The notes below the pieces were generated by a model. The model was not told where the DNA came from, did not search any database, and saw only the letters and a program-made list of their open reading frames with translations. Below, one piece after another: positions 28,016-36,254 of a stretch of 64,000 bases of DNA (positions within the stretch are counted from its first letter, which is position 1; each line of letters starts with the position of its first letter). The stretch is from Enhydrobacter aerosaccus (GTDB taxonomy: Bacteria > Pseudomonadota > Alphaproteobacteria > Reyranellales > Reyranellaceae). The DNA lies in the NCBI RefSeq assembly GCF_900167455.1, contig NZ_FUWJ01000008.1, forward strand, positions 62,001 through 126,000, given 5' to 3'. Made by a program: the position numbers and the translations under genes.

Positions 28016-28267
28016 TTAGGTGGTCGTCTTCTTGCCCTTCGCGACGGCTTCCAGGCCGGCCGCGAGTTCGCGGGCGATGTCGGCGGGCATGTCGTCAACG
28101 CTGTACGACTGCGGTGGCGGATGGCCGGCAAGGCGCCGGTAGAGGTCGGCCGGCAAGATGACCAGCTTTTCCTTGCCGCGCTTTGTCAGGCTGATCGGTC
28201 CTTTCATCGCCTCATCCAGGACATCACCCGCGGATCGCATGAGTTCGGAGAAGGAGTAGTTCTTCAT
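28016..28267 (-). CDS. Antitoxin of the Phd/YefM-like type
   Basis: 83 residues from ATG 28267 (MKNYSFSELMRSAGDVLDEA). The sequence MKGPISLTKRGKEKLVILP is the Phd/YefM DNA-binding half (prevent-host-death fold). The C-terminal part (DDMPADIARELAAGLEAVAK) is a helix of the kind that wraps the toxin. First gene of the pair, as in most type II systems. The longer open frame upstream crosses the promoter and is not used. Confidence 0.8.
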   Translation of the reverse strand: MKNYSFSELMRSAGDVLDEAMKGPISLTKRGKEKLVILPADLYRRLAGHPPPQSYSVDDMPADIARELAAGLEAVAKGKKTTT

Positions 28268-28303
28268 ATATGTAAAATATGTATCTTGCGTAAAATGCGC
28301 AAG
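28268..28303 (-). promoter_or_regulatory. Promoter/operator of the toxin-antitoxin pair, apparently leaderless
   Basis: On the minus strand: TTGCGC (28302-28297), 17 bases, TATTTT (28279-28274), then seven bases to the antitoxin ATG. An inverted repeat CTTGCG-N7-CGCAAG (28285-28303) overlaps the -35 box and is a good autoregulatory operator. If the promoter is right, transcription starts at or next to the ATG and the mRNA has no leader. Confidence 0.55.
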
Positions 28304-28368
28304 ACCCCTAAAGGTCGGTACCGGGGCACAGCAGGCGTGCTCTGGAGCAGCAGCGCCAAGGAAAGCCG

Positions 28369-28677
28369 ATGCAAGCAACAGTGGCCGTATTTGGAATCCT
28401 CCGGTTTCCTCCGGATCAGATGGAAGAGGTGCGTCGCCACTTGAAGGCGCTGGTAGATGCCACATACAGGAATGACGGGTGTATCGCCTACGACGTTGGC
28501 GAGGACCCATTTGATCCTGGTCTGATTCGGTTTTCGGAGCTCTGGCCAAGTCACGAGGCTTTGGACCGGCATCTCAAGGCTCCGCATATTGAACCTTGGC
28601 GGGTGGTGGCGCGTCGCTGCGGGCTGATGGAGCGAAAGTTCGTCGCCTATGACGTCGCGGCCACGCGGGATGTATGA
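28369..28677 (+). CDS. Antibiotic biosynthesis monooxygenase-type (quinol monooxygenase-like) protein
   Basis: 102 residues, an ABM ferredoxin-like dimeric alpha+beta barrel. MQATVAVFGILRFPPDQMEE, NDGCIAYDVGEDPFDPGLIR, FSELWPSHEALDRHLKAPH are the canonical segments (YgiN-like). Such proteins oxidise quinols or aromatic compounds without cofactors, or degrade haem. Substrate unknown. Confidence 0.85.
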   Translation: MQATVAVFGILRFPPDQMEEVRRHLKALVDATYRNDGCIAYDVGEDPFDPGLIRFSELWPSHEALDRHLKAPHIEPWRVVARRCGLMERKFVAYDVAATRDV

Positions 28678-28927
28678 GGCTCAAAGAATGCCGTCCCGAA
28701 TTTCTTGTCCATGCGGGCGGTAGAGGCCGGAATCGTCGATCGTACGGCAGCGGCCTTAAGCTGGGGCCATGGTGGTGTGCGTTATTGCGGTCGGTCGGAA
28801 GGCAGTTGCCAGGGGGCTCCCTTTTCCTGCCATTTATTTAATGGCGATCCACAGGATTCGGGATCGGTCAAGCGTCTGCTCGTGGCTTCGCAACGGTAAC
28901 GGGAAGGTGCCGGAAAGAGCCGGCCGG
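28678..28927. other. Intergenic region without a credible gene
   Basis: About 250 bases between the convergent monooxygenase and HAD genes. Only a small palindrome CCATT-TATTT-AATGG (near 28838-28852) is visible. Short open frames here have no convincing start or homology. Confidence 0.5.
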
Positions 28928-29644
28928 TTACTCGACCAGCTCGCCCAGGCGCCTGATAATGCGCGTGGGCCGCACGGTGGCGTGCGCGGGTACGCCAGCC
29001 TCGAACGGGTCGTACCAGATGCTGCAGATGCCGAGCTTCTGCGGCGCCACGACTTCCCATTCGTAGTTGTCGCCGACCATCCAGGCATCGCTGGCGGCGA
29101 CGCCGAGGCTTTCGAGGGCATGGCGATACACGGCCGGCTCGGGCTTGCCCTGGCCGAATTCACCCTCGATCTGGATGTGATCGAAGCGGTGGGCGAGGTC
29201 GAAGCGCTCGATCTTGGCGCGCTGGGTTTCGCCGGCGCCGTTGGTGACGAGTGCCAGCTTCACGCCCGCGGCACGCAGCGCGTCGACGGTCGCGTGCGCA
29301 TCCGGATAGAGACGGTATTCCTGCCGTCGCATCTCGGTGAAGGCATCGGCGATGCGGTCGGCGAGGTCGTCGTCGGGACGGCCGAGGCGGGCGAGGCCGC
29401 GGCGCACGGAAAGACGGCGCGCGCCCGGAATATCAAGGCGCCATTTTGCGGCCTCGGCTTCATCGGACCAGAAGGCGCGTGCTTCCGTCATGATCGCCAC
29501 GCGCACACGCTCGATGGTACCCGCGTCGTGTGCATCGAGATGCGCCGAGAAGATATGCAGCAGCCGCGTCCACGCCTCCTCGGGCTGGGCATAAGCCCGG
29601 ATCAGCGTGTCGTCGAGATCGAACAGAATCGCCCGCGGCAGCAT
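28928..29644 (-). CDS. HAD-superfamily hydrolase
   Basis: 238 residues from ATG 29644 (GTG at 29656 would add four). Motif I is AILFDLDDTLIRAYAQP with the nucleophile Asp; motif II is LALVTNGAGETQRAKIE; motifs III/IV are GKPEPAVYRHAL and WMVGDNYEWEVVAP. A helical cap lies between motifs I and II. Probable phosphatase of a small metabolite. It follows the lipoprotein gene by about 20 bases on the same strand. Confidence 0.87.
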   Translation of the reverse strand: MLPRAILFDLDDTLIRAYAQPEEAWTRLLHIFSAHLDAHDAGTIERVRVAIMTEARAFWSDEAEAAKWRLDIPGARRLSVRRGLARLGRPDDDLADRIADAFTEMRRQEYRLYPDAHATVDALRAAGVKLALVTNGAGETQRAKIERFDLAHRFDHIQIEGEFGQGKPEPAVYRHALESLGVAASDAWMVGDNYEWEVVAPQKLGICSIWYDPFEAGVPAHATVRPTRIIRRLGELVE

Positions 29645-29665
29645 TGTCACCGTCACGAGGGCCGA

Positions 29666-30838
29666 TCAGTTCGTCGGCGACTGGCCGAACGAACTCGGCG
29701 ACCGGCTGACCACGACGTTGCGGTTGCCCTGGATCTCGATCACCGCCAGCCCACGCTCCGAGCGGCCGTCCGGCAGGAAGCGGAAGATGCCATCGACGCC
29801 GGACCAGCCGGCAGGATTGGTGATCGCTTCGGTCGAGAAATCGCCGCCGGGCTTCAGCCGGGCAAGCTGAGCAGCCAACGCCACCCCGTCGTAGGCCAGC
29901 GTCGCGAGACGGTGTGGCGGCCGGCCGTAGGTGGCGACGAACCGCCGCTCGAAGTCGGCGCGCTTGTCGGGATCGGGGGCGGCGTACCAGGCGCCGCGCA
30001 GCTGCGGCTCCGAGCCGATGCCGGAGATGTCCCACACACCGGTGCCGATCAACTGCACCTTGCTGGTGTCGATATCGGCCGCGGACAGCGAGGCCAGCGC
30101 CGCGGAAAGCTGCGGCGGCGCGATCGGCACCAGGATCGCAAGCTTGCTGTCGCCGGTGACGCTCGCTGCCACTCTCTTGGCGGCTGCGGTCATGTCCAAG
30201 CTCTGCGGTGCGAACTGTTCGATCGCGACCACCGTGCCGCCGCGGGCGACCACTTCGTCCTGAAGGACGCGGCCCATCTGGTCGCCGTACGCGGTCTGCG
30301 GCGCGAAGACGGCGAAGCGCTTGATGCCGCTCGAGAGGGCGTAATCGACCACGCGGCGCACCTGCGGCGGGGCCGCGATGCCCATGATCCAGACTCCAGG
30401 CTGCGCCGCCTTCTCGTCGTTGGAGAAGGAGATGACCTTGGCGCCGCCCTGCTGGATCTGCGGCGCCAAGGCACTGGCGGAGGCTCCGAACAGGGGACCG
30501 AGGACCAGCGCACAGCCATCGGCGCGCGCCTTGTTGTAGGCCTGGACGGCGGAATCGGGTGTCTCGCCGCTGTCATAGGTCGACAGCGCGATATCCTTGG
30601 CGCCGGAATCGAACAGCGACATCTCCGCTGCCTGCTGCAGGGACTTTCCGATGGCAGCGGTGCGGCCCGAGAGCGGCAGCAGAAGCGCGATGCGCGCCTT
30701 GCCCGAAGCCGTGACCGGCGAACCGACTTGTGGCCCGGCGGGCTTGGGCGGCGCGGCAGTCGTGGTAGTCTGCGAAGGTTCGCTGCATGCAGCCAGCAGG
30801 AGGGCGGCAGTGACGAGCGCAAGAAGGGACGAACGCAT
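29666..30838 (-). CDS. Penicillin-binding protein activator (LppC/LpoA-like) lipoprotein
   Basis: 390 residues. The N-terminus MRSSLLALVTAALLLAACSE has a lipobox LAAC, followed by a Thr/Pro-rich linker. The body is a type I periplasmic-binding fold (RIALLLPLSGRTAAIGKSLQ, ALVLGPLFGASASALAPQIQ). The family in Proteobacteria activates PBP1A or acts in envelope maintenance. Divergent from rsmI, the same order as the E. coli yraM-yraL pair, which supports the assignment. Confidence 0.88.
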   Translation of the reverse strand: MRSSLLALVTAALLLAACSEPSQTTTTAAPPKPAGPQVGSPVTASGKARIALLLPLSGRTAAIGKSLQQAAEMSLFDSGAKDIALSTYDSGETPDSAVQAYNKARADGCALVLGPLFGASASALAPQIQQGGAKVISFSNDEKAAQPGVWIMGIAAPPQVRRVVDYALSSGIKRFAVFAPQTAYGDQMGRVLQDEVVARGGTVVAIEQFAPQSLDMTAAAKRVAASVTGDSKLAILVPIAPPQLSAALASLSAADIDTSKVQLIGTGVWDISGIGSEPQLRGAWYAAPDPDKRADFERRFVATYGRPPHRLATLAYDGVALAAQLARLKPGGDFSTEAITNPAGWSGVDGIFRFLPDGRSERGLAVIEIQGNRNVVVSRSPSSFGQSPTN

Positions 30839-30861
30839 CGGCGCGGGACTCCGGCAGGCGA

Positions 30862-31764
30862 ATGCACATGAACGAACGCGGTTCCTTACAAGCTAACGAC
30901 GCGCAAGGCTCGCGTAAACCATCGCTCGCGCCCGGTCTCCATATTGTCGCGACACCGATCGGCAACTTGCGCGACATCACGCTGCGCGCGCTCGATGTGC
31001 TGCGCGCTGCCGACCTCATCGCCTGCGAGGACACGCGGGTCTTTGCCAAGCTCGCCACTCATTACGGGATAAGCGCCCCCACCATTGCCTATAGCGACGC
31101 CACGCAGGAGGCGGCCGAGCCCCGCATCGTCCGCGCCCTCGCCGAGGGCAAGAGCGTGGCGCTGGTCTCCGATGCCGGCATGCCATTGGTGTCCGATCCC
31201 GGCTATCGCCTGGTGCGTGCAGCTTTGGCTGGTGGTCATTCGGTGACGGCTGCGCCGGGACCGTCGGCGGTGCCGATGGCGCTTGCCCTGTCCGGCTTGC
31301 CGACCGATCGCTTTTTCTTCGGCGGTTTTCTGCCGGCTAAGGCGGTGGAGCGCCGCCGCGCGATCGCCGAGGCCGGCGCGGTGCCGGCGACGCTGGTCTT
31401 CTTCGAGGCGCCGCATCGCCTGGCGGCCTCTCTCGCCGACCTGGCTGAGTTGCTGGGCGACAGGCCGGCGGCGGTGGCGCGCGAACTGACCAAGCTGTTC
31501 GAGGAGGTGCGCCGGGCGCCGCTCTCCGAGCTGGCCGCCCATTATGCCGAACAGGCGGACGTGAAGGGCGAGATCGCCATCGTCATCGGCCCGCCGGGTG
31601 AAGCCGATGCCCCGGCCGCTGATGCGCTTGATAGTGCCTTGCGCACTGCCATGGCCGGCGCCTCGGTGAAGGATGCCGCCGCCGAGGTGGCGGCACGGTT
31701 TGGACTCAAGCGCCGCGAGGTCTATGCTCGGGCCCTCGCTCTCAAGCGGGAAGGGGTATCATGA
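30862..31764 (+). CDS. rsmI: 16S rRNA (cytidine(1402)-2'-O)-methyltransferase
   Basis: SAM-dependent methyltransferase that 2'-O-methylates C1402 of 16S rRNA. 300 residues; ATPIGNLRDITLRALDVL, LIACEDTRVFAKLATHYGI, LVSDAGMPLVSDPGYRLV and PGPSAVPMALALSGLPTDRF are the tetrapyrrole-methylase-fold signatures. A C-terminal helix-rich extension (GASVKDAAAEVAARFGLKR) looks like a small HTH. Overlaps yraN by four bases. Confidence 0.95.
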   Translation: MHMNERGSLQANDAQGSRKPSLAPGLHIVATPIGNLRDITLRALDVLRAADLIACEDTRVFAKLATHYGISAPTIAYSDATQEAAEPRIVRALAEGKSVALVSDAGMPLVSDPGYRLVRAALAGGHSVTAAPGPSAVPMALALSGLPTDRFFFGGFLPAKAVERRRAIAEAGAVPATLVFFEAPHRLAASLADLAELLGDRPAAVARELTKLFEEVRRAPLSELAAHYAEQADVKGEIAIVIGPPGEADAPAADALDSALRTAMAGASVKDAAAEVAARFGLKRREVYARALALKREGVS

Positions 31765-32126
31765 CCACCGAGACCCGCCAGAAGGCTCATCGACTAGGCC
31801 ATACCGCCGAATGGCGTGCGGTGTGGCGTCTGCGCCTTGCCGGCTATTCGATCATTGCGCGCCGCTACAAGACCAAGCTGGGCGAGATCGACATCGTTGC
31901 GCGGCGCGGCAGTGTCCTCGCCTTTGTCGAGGTCAAGGCGCGCGCCGATCTCGAGACGGCCGCCTTCGCCCTGCACGGCAGGCAGTTCGGTCGGGTGGCA
32001 CGGGCGGCAAGCCTGTTCGTCGCCCGCCACCCGCAATATGCCGCCCATTCGTTACGATTCGATGCTGTGCTGGTGGTCGGGATGTGGCCGCGTCACCTGC
32101 CCGACGTCTGGCGGGCGCCGGAGTGA
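31761..32126 (+). CDS. YraN family protein (UPF0102, endonuclease-like)
   Basis: 121 residues. RLGHTAEWRAVWRLRLAGYS, YKTKLGEIDIVARRGSVLA and FVEVKARADLETA give the PD-(D/E)XK pattern (E...D...ExK) of this uncharacterised nuclease-fold family. It is the standard neighbour of rsmI and is translationally coupled to it. Confidence 0.93.
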   Translation: MTTETRQKAHRLGHTAEWRAVWRLRLAGYSIIARRYKTKLGEIDIVARRGSVLAFVEVKARADLETAAFALHGRQFGRVARAASLFVARHPQYAAHSLRFDAVLVVGMWPRHLPDVWRAPE

Positions 32127-32129
32127 GGC

Positions 32130-32975
32130 GTGGCGTCTGACAACTCCGTGCATCGACAGGATGTCAGCCGACTCCGTGCTCTGTGTGCAGGGGATGGCCG
32201 GCGGCTCGACCTTGTCGAAGCGGCGTTCGAGATGGCAGCCTTGCAGCGCGACGAGGTCATCGATCGCGGTCCGTTCCGCCAGCATGTGTCGGCCATGGCC
32301 AGCGATGTGGCGGATCTCGTCCATCGCCGCGGCGCGGTGCCGGAGCGGCTGGGCGAGGTGATCGCCCAGGCCTATGGCTATCGCGGCGACACCGAGACCT
32401 ATGACGACCTGCAGAATGCCGACCTGCCGCGCGTGATCGAGCGACGCAAGGGGCTCCCGGTCGCGTTGTCGATGATCTACCTGCACGTGGCCCGGGCGCA
32501 GGGATGGGACGCCGAGGGCTTGGCGTTTCCCGGCCATTTCCTGATCCGCGTCGAAATCGAAGGCGGTCGGCACGTGCTCGATCCTTTCCATGGCGGCGCC
32601 GCGCGGGATGCCGCCGAGCTGCGCGCCCTGTTGCATCAGGTGCTCGGGGCGGACAGCGAACTGCAGCCCGGCCATTTCGATCCGGTGCCGGACCGCGACG
32701 TGCTGCTGCGGCTCGAGAACAACGTGCGGCTGCGGCTGGCCAAGCACAAGGACTGGACCGGCGCCGCACGCTCGCTGGAGCGCATGCTGGCGATCGCGCC
32801 AGATCGCCCGGAGCTCCTGTACGAGTCGGGTGAGATCAATGCCCGGCTCGACAATCGCCGAGCCGCGATCGCGGCGTTCGAGCGTTTCCTGGGGCTCGGG
32901 CCTCCTCAGGCCGATGCCGGCCTGCGCCAACGGGCATCGGCCCTGTTGCAGGAATTGCGCCGCGGGCTTAACTGA
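32130..32975 (+). CDS. SirB1-family transglutaminase-like/TPR protein
   Basis: 281 residues from a GTG at 32130. The N-terminal part is transglutaminase-like without an obvious catalytic Cys (RKGLPVALSMIYLHVARAQG, GLAFPGHFLIRVEIEGGRHV, LDPFHGG). The C-terminal part carries TPR-like helices (TGAARSLERMLAIAPDRPEL, RRAAIAAFERFLGLGP). Function of SirB1/UPF0162 proteins is unknown. Three bases downstream of yraN, same operon. Confidence 0.87.
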   Translation: MASDNSVHRQDVSRLRALCAGDGRRLDLVEAAFEMAALQRDEVIDRGPFRQHVSAMASDVADLVHRRGAVPERLGEVIAQAYGYRGDTETYDDLQNADLPRVIERRKGLPVALSMIYLHVARAQGWDAEGLAFPGHFLIRVEIEGGRHVLDPFHGGAARDAAELRALLHQVLGADSELQPGHFDPVPDRDVLLRLENNVRLRLAKHKDWTGAARSLERMLAIAPDRPELLYESGEINARLDNRRAAIAAFERFLGLGPPQADAGLRQRASALLQELRRGLN

Positions 32976-33005
32976 CGCTCCCTTTGCCGCGGACAGGACG
33001 GAACC

Positions 33006-33968
33006 ATGAAGCTGAGCGTCGCCATCCAGATGGACCACGTGTCGACGATCGACATCGACGGCGATTCGACTTTCGTGCTGGGACTCGAGGCGCAGCGGCG
33101 CGGTTACGAAGTCTGGCACTACACGCCGCCCGAGCTGATCTTCCGCGACCGCAAGGTGATGGCCCGCGCCCAGCCGATGCAGCTGCGGCGCGAGAAGGGC
33201 AACCACTACACGCTGGGCGCGTCCGAGATGCGCGACCTGGCGACGTTCGACGTGGTGCTGCTGCGCCAGGATCCGCCGTTCGACATGTCGTACATCACGA
33301 CGACGCATCTGCTGGAGCATATCCATCCGAAGACGCTGGTGGTGAACGATCCCGCCAGCGTGCGCAACGCGCCGGAGAAGCTGTTCGTCACGCATTTCGA
33401 CAACGTGATGCCGCCGACGCTGATCACCGCCGATGCGCGGGCGCTGCGCGAGTTCCGTGACGAGCACAAGGACATCATCCTGAAGCCGCTGTTCGGCAAT
33501 GGCGGTGCGGGCGTGTTCCGCCTCAAGCCGGATGACGAGAACTTCGCCTCGCTGCTGGAGATGTTCTCGCAGCGCAGCCGCGAACCGGTGATCGCGCAGC
33601 GCTACCTGCCGGAGGTGCGGCAGGGCGACAAGCGCATCATCCTGATCGACGGCAAGCCGGCCGGCGTGGTGAACCGCGTGCCGGCGGAAGGCGAGGCGCG
33701 CTCCAACATGCATGTCGGCGGTCAGGCGGTGAAGGCGACCCTCACCAAGCGCGACCTCGAGATCTGCGAGATCATCGGGCCGGAGTTGGCGCGGCGCGGC
33801 ATGATCTTCGTCGGCATCGACGTCATCGGCGACTATCTCACCGAGATCAACGTCACCTCGCCGACCGGCCTGCAGCAGATCGATCGCTTCGACGGCGTAT
33901 CGCTCGAGGCGCAGATCTGGGACCGGATCGAGGCCCGCTACCAGGCCACGCGCGGCGGCGCCGGCTGA
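33006..33968 (+). CDS. gshB: Glutathione synthase
   Basis: Ligates glycine to gamma-glutamylcysteine. 320 residues with MKLSVAIQMDHVSTIDIDGD, VLLRQDPPFDMSYITTTHLL, FVTHFDNVMPPTLITAD and the ATP-grasp segment ILKPLFGNGGAGVFRL, then ERYLPEV-like AQRYLPEVRQGDKRIILIDG and INVTSPTGLQQIDRF. Its stop overlaps the arfB start (TGATG). Confidence 0.97.
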   Translation: MKLSVAIQMDHVSTIDIDGDSTFVLGLEAQRRGYEVWHYTPPELIFRDRKVMARAQPMQLRREKGNHYTLGASEMRDLATFDVVLLRQDPPFDMSYITTTHLLEHIHPKTLVVNDPASVRNAPEKLFVTHFDNVMPPTLITADARALREFRDEHKDIILKPLFGNGGAGVFRLKPDDENFASLLEMFSQRSREPVIAQRYLPEVRQGDKRIILIDGKPAGVVNRVPAEGEARSNMHVGGQAVKATLTKRDLEICEIIGPELARRGMIFVGIDVIGDYLTEINVTSPTGLQQIDRFDGVSLEAQIWDRIEARYQATRGGAG

Positions 33969-34414
33969 TGACGGGTCCGGCCAAGGCGGCGCCGATCCGG
34001 ATCAATGGCGCGCTTTGGCTGGATCCGGACGAGATCGAGGAGAGCTTCGTGCGCGCTGCCGGCCCGGGCGGCCAGCACGTGAACAAGAGTTCGACTGCGG
34101 TGCAACTGCGCTTCGATGTCCGCCGCTCGCCCTCGCTTCCCGACGATGTGCGGCATCGCCTGGAGCGGCTGGCCGGGCAGAGATTGACCCGCGACGGCGT
34201 GCTCGTGCTGACGGCGCAAAGCGAACGCAGCCAGAAGCGCAACCGCGAGGAAGCGCTGGCGCGGCTGGTTGCGATGATCCGGACCGCGGCGCGACCGCCG
34301 ACGCCGCGCAAACCGACCAAGCCGACGAGGTCGAGCAAGCTTCGGCGACTGGACGACAAGAAGCGGCACGGCACCCTGAAATCGCTGCGCCGCAGTCGGA
34401 CTGACTTTTCCTGA
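33968..34414 (+). CDS. arfB: Alternative ribosome-rescue factor ArfB (YaeJ-type peptidyl-tRNA hydrolase)
   Basis: 148 residues with the release-factor catalytic loop AAGPGGQHVNKSSTAVQLRF (GGQ, about residues 34-36) and the basic C-terminal tail (PRKPTKPTRSSKLRRLDDKK) that inserts into the empty mRNA channel of stalled ribosomes. It lacks the codon-recognition domains of RF1/RF2, so it is the rescue factor rather than a class I release factor. Last gene of the rsmI-gshB group. Confidence 0.93.
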   Translation: MTGPAKAAPIRINGALWLDPDEIEESFVRAAGPGGQHVNKSSTAVQLRFDVRRSPSLPDDVRHRLERLAGQRLTRDGVLVLTAQSERSQKRNREEALARLVAMIRTAARPPTPRKPTKPTRSSKLRRLDDKKRHGTLKSLRRSRTDFS

Positions 34415-34456
34415 GCGCGGCCGCCGCGACTTGTCGACGGCGCGGGCCTGCCCTAC

Positions 34457-34473
34457 CGTTCGTTCAACGAACG
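34457..34473. promoter_or_regulatory. 17-base palindrome upstream of the hydrolase gene
   Basis: CGTTCGTT-C-AACGAACG, a perfect 8-bp inverted repeat about 18 bases before the hydrolase ATG, close to where a promoter would lie. The shape resembles a TetR-type operator, but no TetR gene is nearby; the adjacent regulator is LysR-type. Confidence 0.5.
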
Positions 34474-34490
34474 ATAAGGGGAGGGCGGGA

Positions 34491-35342
34491 ATGCCCGCTA
34501 TTCAGGTCCGTGGCGCCAACCTGGTCTACGAGGTGCTGGGAGACGGCGGTCCCTGGGTCGTGATCTCTCCGGGCGGACGTCGCGGTCTGACGTCGGACCG
34601 CGCGCTCGGCATGCTGCTGGCCGAAGCCGGCTTTCGCGTGCTGGTCTACGATCGCCGCAATACCGGCGCCTCCGACATCGGCTTTCCCGGCACCTCCGAA
34701 AGCCACGAGCAGGCCGAGGACCTGCTGGCACTGCTGCAGGCGCTCGGCACGGGCCCGGCCTATGTTGCCGGCTGCTCCTCCGGCGCACGGCTGTCGCTGT
34801 TGCTCGCCCTGCACCATCCCGAGGCTGTTCGTGCGCTGCTGCTGTGGCGCGTGACCGGCGGCCCGTACGCGGCCCGGAAGCTCGCCTTCAATTACTACGA
34901 ACAGTTCATTGCCGCAGCCGAATCAGGCGGCATCGATGCCGTGGCCCGGACCGAGCACTTCGCCGCGATGATCGCCGCCAATCCGCACAACAGGAGCATT
35001 CTCGATCGGTTAGGCGCGGACGGATTTGTCGCCGCCATGCGCCGCTGGCTTGCGGGCTTCCATCAGGGCAGCGGCTACCCGGTCGCCGGCCTCAGCCCGG
35101 AGGAGATGCGCCGCATCGCGCTGCCCGCCCTCATCGTTCCCGGCAACGACCGCATCCATCCGCGCGCGCCGGGACAGGCGGCGCATCGGCTGCTGCCGAA
35201 CAGCGAGTATCGCGAGATCATGACCGAGGACGTCGATGTCGATGTCGATTTCGCCGCCTGGGAGGCGAAGACTGGAACGCTTGCCGCCTGCTTCATCGAC
35301 TTCCTGCGCCGGCGCGAGACGCTGGCAATCCGGCGACCGTGA
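34491..35342 (+). CDS. Alpha/beta-fold hydrolase
   Basis: 283 residues from ATG 34491, with a strong SD (GGGAGGGCGGGA). IQVRGANLVYEVLGDGGPWV and VLVYDRRNTGASDI are the first strands of the fold. The nucleophile elbow is AGCSSGARLSLL (Ser about residue 98), and the acid/His part is ALIVPGNDRIHPRAPGQAAH. The oxyanion region is ISPGGRRG. Substrate unknown. The LysR gene begins 24 bases later. Confidence 0.87.
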   Translation: MPAIQVRGANLVYEVLGDGGPWVVISPGGRRGLTSDRALGMLLAEAGFRVLVYDRRNTGASDIGFPGTSESHEQAEDLLALLQALGTGPAYVAGCSSGARLSLLLALHHPEAVRALLLWRVTGGPYAARKLAFNYYEQFIAAAESGGIDAVARTEHFAAMIAANPHNRSILDRLGADGFVAAMRRWLAGFHQGSGYPVAGLSPEEMRRIALPALIVPGNDRIHPRAPGQAAHRLLPNSEYREIMTEDVDVDVDFAAWEAKTGTLAACFIDFLRRRETLAIRRP

Positions 35343-35366
35343 CAGGCTGACGAAGCGGAGGCGCGC

Positions 35367-36248
35367 TTGGACAAGTTCATGGCTCTGCGCGTCTTTGCCC
35401 GGGTCGTCGAGCATGGCGGCTTCACCGCGGCGGCCAACAGGCTCGGCCAGTCGCCCTCGGCCGTGACCAAGACGATCGCACGGCTCGAGGACGAGCTGGA
35501 AGCGCAACTGTTCAATCGTTCGACGCGTCGCTTGCGCACCACCGACTTCGGTCAGGAGTTCTACGAACGCTGCGTCCATATCCTGGCGGATCTCGAGGAT
35601 GCCGAGGCGGCCATCAAGCGCGGCAGCGTCGTACCGCGCGGCTGCATCCGTGCCGTCTTCCCCTTGTCGTTCGGTCGGGTGACGCTGGCGCCCGAGCTGC
35701 CGGCCTTCTTCGAACGCTATCCGGAAATCAGCCTCGATCTGCATTTCAGCGACAGCGCCGTCGATCTGATCGCGCATGGCTTCGAGCTGGCGGTGCGCAC
35801 GGGCAACATCACCGACTCGCGCCTGACTACGCGGCTGCTGACGCGCGGGCCGCAGGTGACGGTCGCGGCGCCGCGCTACCTCGAGCGCCGGGGCGAGCCC
35901 AAGACGCCTCGCGATCTCCTGAAGCACAATTGCCTCATCAGCCGCTTCGGCCCGGAATGGAGCTTCAAGGGCAAGGGCGGCCGGCCGTTCGGCGTGCGCG
36001 TGCGCGGCAATGCCGCGATCAACAGCGGCGATGCCTTGCGCGAGGCCGTCGTCGCCGGCACCGGCATCGCCCAGGGAACATGGTGGCTTTATCGCAAGGA
36101 TCTGGAGCGCGGCGACGTCCGGGCCATCCTGCGCGACTACGAGCTGGAAGGCGCGCCTGTGTCGGTACTCTATCCGCCACAGCGACACCTGCCGATGAAG
36201 CTGCGCGCCTTGATCGACTTCCTGGTGCAGATCACCCGCAGCGGATAG
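35367..36248 (+). CDS. LysR family transcriptional regulator
   Basis: 293 residues starting at TTG 35367, which gives the classic MDKFMALRVFARVVEHGGFT opening; there is no better ATG without losing the first helix. The HTH is FTAAANRLGQSPSAVTKTIA. The C-terminal domain is a type 2 periplasmic-binding-like effector domain (IDLIAHGFELAVRTGNITDS is typical of the CrgA/AaeR-like subgroup). Probably regulates the upstream hydrolase gene and/or itself. Confidence 0.93.
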   Translation: MDKFMALRVFARVVEHGGFTAAANRLGQSPSAVTKTIARLEDELEAQLFNRSTRRLRTTDFGQEFYERCVHILADLEDAEAAIKRGSVVPRGCIRAVFPLSFGRVTLAPELPAFFERYPEISLDLHFSDSAVDLIAHGFELAVRTGNITDSRLTTRLLTRGPQVTVAAPRYLERRGEPKTPRDLLKHNCLISRFGPEWSFKGKGGRPFGVRVRGNAAINSGDALREAVVAGTGIAQGTWWLYRKDLERGDVRAILRDYELEGAPVSVLYPPQRHLPMKLRALIDFLVQITRSG

Positions 36249-36254
36249 CCCGCC

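Noticed and set aside
28705..28899. 64-codon plus-strand frame
   Set aside because: No convincing start or homology; lies in a gene-poor gap.
28769..30871. 700-codon plus-strand open frame
   Set aside because: Mirror of the HAD hydrolase and penicillin-binding protein activator genes, which have clear motifs.
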